In this document: positions 33,428 to 36,918 of the stretch, one piece after another | Numbering within the stretch: the stretch's first letter is position 1 | How the letters are laid out: the number at the start of each line of letters is the position of its first letter | Origin: Bacteroidetes bacterium OLB12 | GTDB taxonomy: Bacteria > Bacteroidota > Bacteroidia > Cytophagales > Cyclobacteriaceae | NCBI GenBank assembly: GCA_001567185.1 | Contig: LNFR01000111.1 | Span: forward strand, 1 to 36,918 | Length of the DNA stretch: 36,918 nucleotides | Direction of reading: 5' to 3' | Notes under the pieces: generated by a model | The model's input: the letters and a program-made list of their open reading frames with translations, nothing else | The model's database searches: none | What the model was told of the DNA's origin: nothing | Made by a program: the position numbers and the translations under genes

Positions 33428-34657
33428 TCAGGCAGGGAGGGCTTTCTTAAGCGCGGTAATAAACTGATCAAGGTCTTTCTTCGATACAAAACAATGGCAT
33501 GAAATACGAATGCCATTGAGTTGAGGTAAGACCTTTACAATGATCTCATCGGCCGCTAACTTTTCAGCCACCTGATTATTCTTAATTGTTTGCGGAGAGA
33601 AGCTGACTATACCACTGGCCAGGCTGAGTTCTTCCGGGCTAAGAATTGTGATGGTTTTTATTTTCTTTAATTCATTCAAACAGTAAGCAGCCAGCGTTTG
33701 GGTTTGAGACTGAATTTTTTCAACGCCCAATTGCTCGTGCCAGTCGAGCGTTGCGCCTAAGCCGATCAGGTTGGCCACATTGCGCGTGCCGGAGGAAGCA
33801 GAATAGGCAGTAAATCCCGAAAATGTGAACACCGGCTTTACCTGTTCCTGAAAATCTTTTTTGAGATAGAGAAAGCCGGTTTCTTTCGGGCCCAACAACC
33901 ACTTGTGCCCGCTGGTGGCATAAGCATCCACGCCCATGTGTGCAACATCAAGCGCCATCATTCCTGCGGCCTGGGCACCATCGGCCACCAGGAAAATATT
34001 TTTTGGTTGGGTAATTTTCGATAGCGCATGGAAGGGCATAACCAATCCGGTAATAGTGTTTACATGACTCAATACGAGCATCCGGGTGGAAGGGCCGATG
34101 CTCTTTTCAATTACACGAACCACTTCATCGGGGTTTGTTGCGGGCAACGGCAATTCAATCTTTTTTACCGTTACACCTCGGGTGGCCTTCAAAAAATCAA
34201 GACCTACTTCCAGCCCGCCATGTTCCAGGTTTGTGGTAATAATTTCATCGCCCGCATTCAAATGAAGGGCCTGGGCAATCAGGTTCAATCCTTCGGTGGT
34301 ATTTCGCGTGAGCACAACCTCGTTGCGCTCAGCATGAATAAACCGGGCTACCTTCTCTCGTACCTGTTCGATCTCACTGTTTAAAGAGCCAAAGTTTTCC
34401 GGGCCGGGGTTCGCTTCCAGCTGGCGGGTAATGGCCGCAACCTTTTCTATTATTGGAAGCGGACTGGGTCCTAACGTTCCGGTGTTGAGGTAAATGCGAT
34501 TTGGTGGCACCAGCAGTTGTTTTCTTACGCGTGTGTATAGATCATCTTGCACGTGTTCCTGCAAATCAAAAGCAGGAGCGTTGCTGTAACTGGCAAGAGG
34601 GAAAGCCGTTAGTCCACTGAGCAATCCGGCTTTGATAAATTTTCTTCGCGAGGTCAT
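33428..34657 (-). CDS. Tat-exported class-V aminotransferase fold protein (isopenicillin N epimerase-like)
   Basis: The start at 34657 gives a 409-residue protein whose first residues form a twin-arginine signal (MTSRRKFIKAGLLSGLTAF), so it is likely exported folded with its cofactor. The class-V PLP fold is clear: RNTTEGLNLIAQALHL (118-133), VLSHVNTITGLVMP, the PLP-contacting Asp226 in VADGAQAAGM and the Schiff-base Lys252 in TSGHKWLLGPKETGFLYL. The closest named relatives are isopenicillin N epimerases and cysteine desulfurase-like proteins; the substrate here is unknown. The dehydrogenase ends about 37 bases upstream after correction of its 3' end, so the two are co-transcribed. Confidence 0.85.
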   Translation of the reverse strand: MTSRRKFIKAGLLSGLTAFPLASYSNAPAFDLQEHVQDDLYTRVRKQLLVPPNRIYLNTGTLGPSPLPIIEKVAAITRQLEANPGPENFGSLNSEIEQVREKVARFIHAERNEVVLTRNTTEGLNLIAQALHLNAGDEIITTNLEHGGLEVGLDFLKATRGVTVKKIELPLPATNPDEVVRVIEKSIGPSTRMLVLSHVNTITGLVMPFHALSKITQPKNIFLVADGAQAAGMMALDVAHMGVDAYATSGHKWLLGPKETGFLYLKKDFQEQVKPVFTFSGFTAYSASSGTRNVANLIGLGATLDWHEQLGVEKIQSQTQTLAAYCLNELKKIKTITILSPEELSLASGIVSFSPQTIKNNQVAEKLAADEIIVKVLPQLNGIRISCHCFVSKKDLDQFITALKKALPA

Positions 34658-34694
34658 GGTAATATTTTTTGAAGTTTTGCAGAGCACGTTTTTA

Positions 34695-35742
34695 CTACAC
34701 ACTCAAAATTACTTTTAGGCAATTGTCTTTTTTTGTTTGCAAACATGTCGTAAGCGCTTACTCCTTTGCTCAGCGCCATACGGTGCGTAACGATGGAAGT
34801 GAAATCGAATTTCTTTTCCTGCACTACGGGCACCAGTTGTTCCATCATGGCACGAGCCGGGCATCGCCCCACCTTGTAGGTAATGTTCTTGTTGTAGGCA
34901 TCGGCCGGGGAAAATGGGAGGTTGGCATCTGTGCATACCCCCACGGCAGAAATAATTCCACCCGGCCGTATGAGTTGATAGGCAAGCCGGTTGGTGGCAG
35001 AATTTCCAACGGCCTCCAGTGCGGCATCCGCTCCACGCCCTTCGGTTGCTTCCTGGATCACTTCCAGAGAATTTTGTTTAGCGCTATCTATGGGAAGTGC
35101 TCCGAAGTCTTTCGCCTTGGCAAGGCGATCGGGCAAGGCATCGAGAGCATATATTTTTTCGGCTCCATAAAAACGCGCACCCAAGATGGCCATTAACCCA
35201 ACCGGGCCGCAGCCAATTACCACGTAGGTACCACCCGGTTTAATCTCCGCCTGACGAGCACAGAAAAATCCGGTTGATAAAATATCGCCCAGCAAAATTC
35301 CCTCTTCAAGCGAAACGCCTTCCGGCAATTTCATCAGCGAAGAATCGGCCAAAGGCACTCTCACATATTCGGCCTGTCCGCCATGAAGCCCCTGATTGTT
35401 TTCCCGCCACCCGAAAAGCTGACTTTGCACGCAGCGTGCGGTTAACCCAAGCGTGCAGTAAAAACATTTTCCGCAGCTGGTAGTAAAAGGGCTCATCACC
35501 ACGTCTCCGGAACGCAAGGACTTTACGCCTTTGCCCACGGCCACCACTTCACCGGCAAACTCATGGCCCATGGCTGTGCCGTGGTCAAGCCCTTTCTCAT
35601 GTTCGTGGTACACGTGCAGGTCTGAGCCACAGAGGGCACAGATTTTAACTTTCGCGATTACATCGGTATCGGCTGTCAGTTCCGGGTCAGCAACTTTTTC
35701 AAACCGGATAGTTTCTTTGCCGTGAAACGTAAGGGCGTTCAT
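34695..35742 (-). CDS. Zinc-dependent alcohol dehydrogenase (medium-chain)
   Basis: NAD(P)-dependent alcohol oxidoreductase. Catalytic zinc ligands are Cys39 (CGSD) and His61/Glu62 (GHEF), counting from 35745. The structural zinc cysteines are 91, 94, 97 and 105 (SCGKCFYCTLGLTARC). The Rossmann motif VIGCGPVGLMA is near 175. The open frame runs to 34654, but its last residues (KRQLPKSNFECVV onward) are not family-like; one base fewer in the T7 run (34728-34734) gives FANKKDNCLKVILSV and a stop at 34695, a normal C-terminus and 348 residues. The apparent 4-base overlap with the aminotransferase is therefore an artefact. The start is ATG at 35742, overlapping the kinase stop by one base (TGATG). 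Confidence 0.9.
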
Positions 35743-36374
35743 CAACTAAACAAACTGTTAAGCTCCAACTCAATCTTGTTTACGATAAACGAAAAATCTT
35801 CTACCCGCTCTACAAAGTCCAGGTTGTTTACATCAATGGTCAGCAGTTTGCCATTTTTATAACCACCAATCCAGTTTTCGTAATGTTCGTTTAGTGTGCG
35901 CAGGTAATCCAGTTTGATGTTGAATTCAAAATCGCGGTTGCGTTTTTGAATTTGCTGCACCAGTTTGGGGATATCGGCTTTCAGGTAAATCAACAAGTCG
36001 GGCGGGTTAACAAAGCTGATCATGGAATTGAAAATGTCGAGGTAGCTTTGATAATCGCGGTCGTTGATGTGGCCGCTTTTGTGCAGGTTGGCTGCAAAGA
36101 TGTGGGCATCTTCGTAAATGGTGCGGTCCTGGATAATGGTTTTTTCGCTTTCGCGGATCTGGCGCACCTGGTTAAACCGGCTGTTGAGGAAATAAATCTG
36201 CAGGTGAAATGCCCAGCGAGTCATGTCATCATAAAAATCGCGCAGGTACGGATTATGATCCACCGATTCGTAGAGCGGAGTCCATCCATAATGTTTGGAA
36301 AGTTTTTCGGCCAGGGTAGTTTTACCAGAACCGATGTTTCCGGCCACGGCAATGTGTTTGGGTTGTTTGTTCAC
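35742..36374 (-). CDS. Deoxynucleoside kinase
   Basis: A 210-residue nucleoside kinase that phosphorylates a deoxynucleoside with ATP in nucleotide salvage. The P-loop is GNIGSGKTT (12-20). The catalytic/phosphate region DRTIYEDAHIF (83-93) takes the place of the usual ERS motif. YLRDFYDDMTRWAFHLQIYF is the substrate-side helix and QKRNRDFEFNIKLDYL is the lid. It belongs to the dCK/dGK group; the base preference cannot be read. Its stop overlaps the start of the dehydrogenase (TGATG), so it opens an operon with the dehydrogenase and aminotransferase, which have no obvious link to nucleotides. Confidence 0.93.
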   Translation of the reverse strand: MNKQPKHIAVAGNIGSGKTTLAEKLSKHYGWTPLYESVDHNPYLRDFYDDMTRWAFHLQIYFLNSRFNQVRQIRESEKTIIQDRTIYEDAHIFAANLHKSGHINDRDYQSYLDIFNSMISFVNPPDLLIYLKADIPKLVQQIQKRNRDFEFNIKLDYLRTLNEHYENWIGGYKNGKLLTIDVNNLDFVERVEDFSFIVNKIELELNSLFS

Positions 36375-36576
36375 AAAGAAATCATTAATAATAGTTCAGC
36401 AGATCGTAAATGTATAGCACGGCAAATTCAACATAAGCAGTAAGAATTGCAATCCCTTAAGCTATGGGATCGTGAGATTTATGGTGCTTATATATCCTTT
36501 ACTTCAAAGAAACAGTCCATGACTTCGGCCAATCGACAATTGGTAGAATTTTAGTAAACTCAATGCAAGATGCAAC
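36375..36576. other. Gene-free stretch upstream of the kinase
   Basis: About 200 bases with no convincing gene. On the minus strand one short frame (about 36500-36590) ends with ILPIVDWPKSWTVSLK and a stop; it runs into repeat element B and could be the tail of a lost gene, but it is too short to judge. The kinase promoter should lie just upstream of 36374; no clear -33/-7 pair was recognised. Confidence 0.3.
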
Positions 36577-36711
36577 TAGAAGCCATCTCAAAAATACACT
36601 TAAGGATGAAATGTCATGCCGGATTTATTCCGGCATCCCAACCTTTCTGCACAGATTCCGAGATCGCGGAACGCTGTCCGCGATGACAAAGTATTTTTGA
36701 GATGGCTTCTA
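36577..36711. repeat. Palindromic repeat element B (135 bp, branched inverted repeats)
   Basis: Perfect 21-base terminal inverted repeats (36577-36597 and 36691-36711). Inside, TGTCAT (36612-36617) pairs with ATGACA (36683-36688), enclosing hairpins ATGCCGGA/TCCGGCAT (36616-36636, loop TTTAT) and ATCGCGGA/TCCGCGAT (36663-36684). The skeleton matches element A (6163-6296): same length within one base, same TTTAT loop and TTCTGCAC linker, but with different paired bases. It lies between the kinase and the Ada-like gene. Confidence 0.8.
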
Positions 36712-36785
36712 ATAGAAAAAAGAAACCGATACCAAGATGAAACAAGGTTAGAAGCGAATTTTGCTTCCATAAAAAACGTAGTTTT

Positions 36786-36918
36786 ATGATCATGCAGCCA
36801 CAAGCCGAACTCAATTACCAGCGCATTGCACTGGCTATTGAATACCTGGAAATAATTTCAGGCACCAAGCCTGCATTTGGATGAAGTAGCTGAACAAGTT
36901 TCATGTATCACCCTTTCA
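36786..36918 (+). CDS. Start of an Ada/AraC-type methylated-DNA alkyltransferase gene (partial, frameshifted)
   Basis: Only the beginning is in the window, and it runs off the end. The frame from 36786 reads MIMQPQAELNYQRIALAIEY and LE, then a missing base shifts it. In the other frames the text goes on with NNFRHQ, then PSLHLDEVAEQV, then HVSPFH. Together this is the N-terminal AraC-type helix-turn-helix of bifunctional proteins that join such a domain to O6-methylguanine-DNA methyltransferase. About three indels fall in the last 90 bases, more than anywhere else in the window, which fits a low-quality contig end. It could also be a decayed gene. The catalytic domain is not visible. Confidence 0.6.

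Noticed and set aside
34654-34657. Four-base ATGA overlap between alcohol dehydrogenase and aminotransferase, suggesting translational coupling
   Set aside because: The dehydrogenase C-terminus is not family-like after the T7 run; correction moves its stop to 34695, so the overlap is not real.
36490-36590. Short minus-strand frame ending PKSWTVSLK as a gene
   Set aside because: It is about 30 codons with no start, no recognised family and runs into the repeat element.

Overview
The window looks like a piece of a Bacteroidota chromosome, most likely order Cytophagales (Cyclobacteriaceae-like). The clues are two PadR plus FtsX/MacB-type permease pairs, paired YceI proteins around a porin, a DsbD-type thiol:disulfide interchange protein, an Mqo malate:quinone oxidoreductase, many secreted proteins whose signal peptide ends in AQ, the near absence of Shine-Dalgarno sequences, and one promoter close to the Bacteroidota -33/-7 type. 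This placement rests on gene content read by eye, not on a database search.

Layout. 1-3030: PadR regulator and an FtsX-type permease. 3038-4900 (minus): a secreted beta-barrel-like protein and an unrecognised secreted protein. 5082-5932: OsmC peroxidase and a small AT-rich membrane protein. 6163-6296: a structured palindromic repeat. 6305-12834 (minus): a fatty-acid beta-oxidation locus in the order marR, fadN, four-helix-bundle gene, fadA, fadE, the fad genes ordered as in Bacillus subtilis fadNAE. 13065-15820: an Fnr-like dyad, then YceI, porin and a second YceI. 15821-16672 (minus): a membrane coiled-coil/HhH protein. 16729-19826: a second PadR-permease pair with a large dyad operator candidate. 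19960-21453: mqo. 21612-27061: small membrane protein, then (minus) DsbD, M20 dipeptidase, hotdog thioesterase and a secreted amidohydrolase. 27179-30840: WXXGXW protein, TPR protein, lipid kinase, DUF5684-like membrane protein (minus) and DinB. 30892-33423: large secreted M14 carboxypeptidase. 33428-36374 (minus): deoxynucleoside kinase, zinc alcohol dehydrogenase and a Tat-exported class-V aminotransferase. 36577-36711: a second copy of the palindromic repeat. 36786-end: the start of an Ada/AraC-type alkyltransferase gene, badly frameshifted.

The fad locus would oxidise acyl-CoAs under a MarR repressor; Mqo feeds the quinone pool; OsmC and DsbD handle peroxide and thiol stress outside or at the membrane. 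The lower half is a mixture of peptide and lipid turnover genes.

Two things cut across the window. First, at least six genes carry single-base indels, several in homopolymers; undoing them restores full-length family proteins (fadE 600 aa, fadA 391 aa, four-helix bundle 133 aa, permease 863 aa, amidohydrolase 368 aa with a signal peptide, ADH 348 aa). These look like sequencing errors rather than pseudogenes. Second, there are two kinds of non-coding repeat. One is a pair of about 135-bp elements that share a branched palindromic fold maintained by compensatory changes. The other is a set of heptad-like repeats sitting on the stop codons of the fad genes. I found no rRNA, tRNA, CRISPR array, insertion-sequence transposase or obvious defence system, so I cannot claim a new protein system; the repeats and the YceI-porin-YceI unit are the most unusual content.
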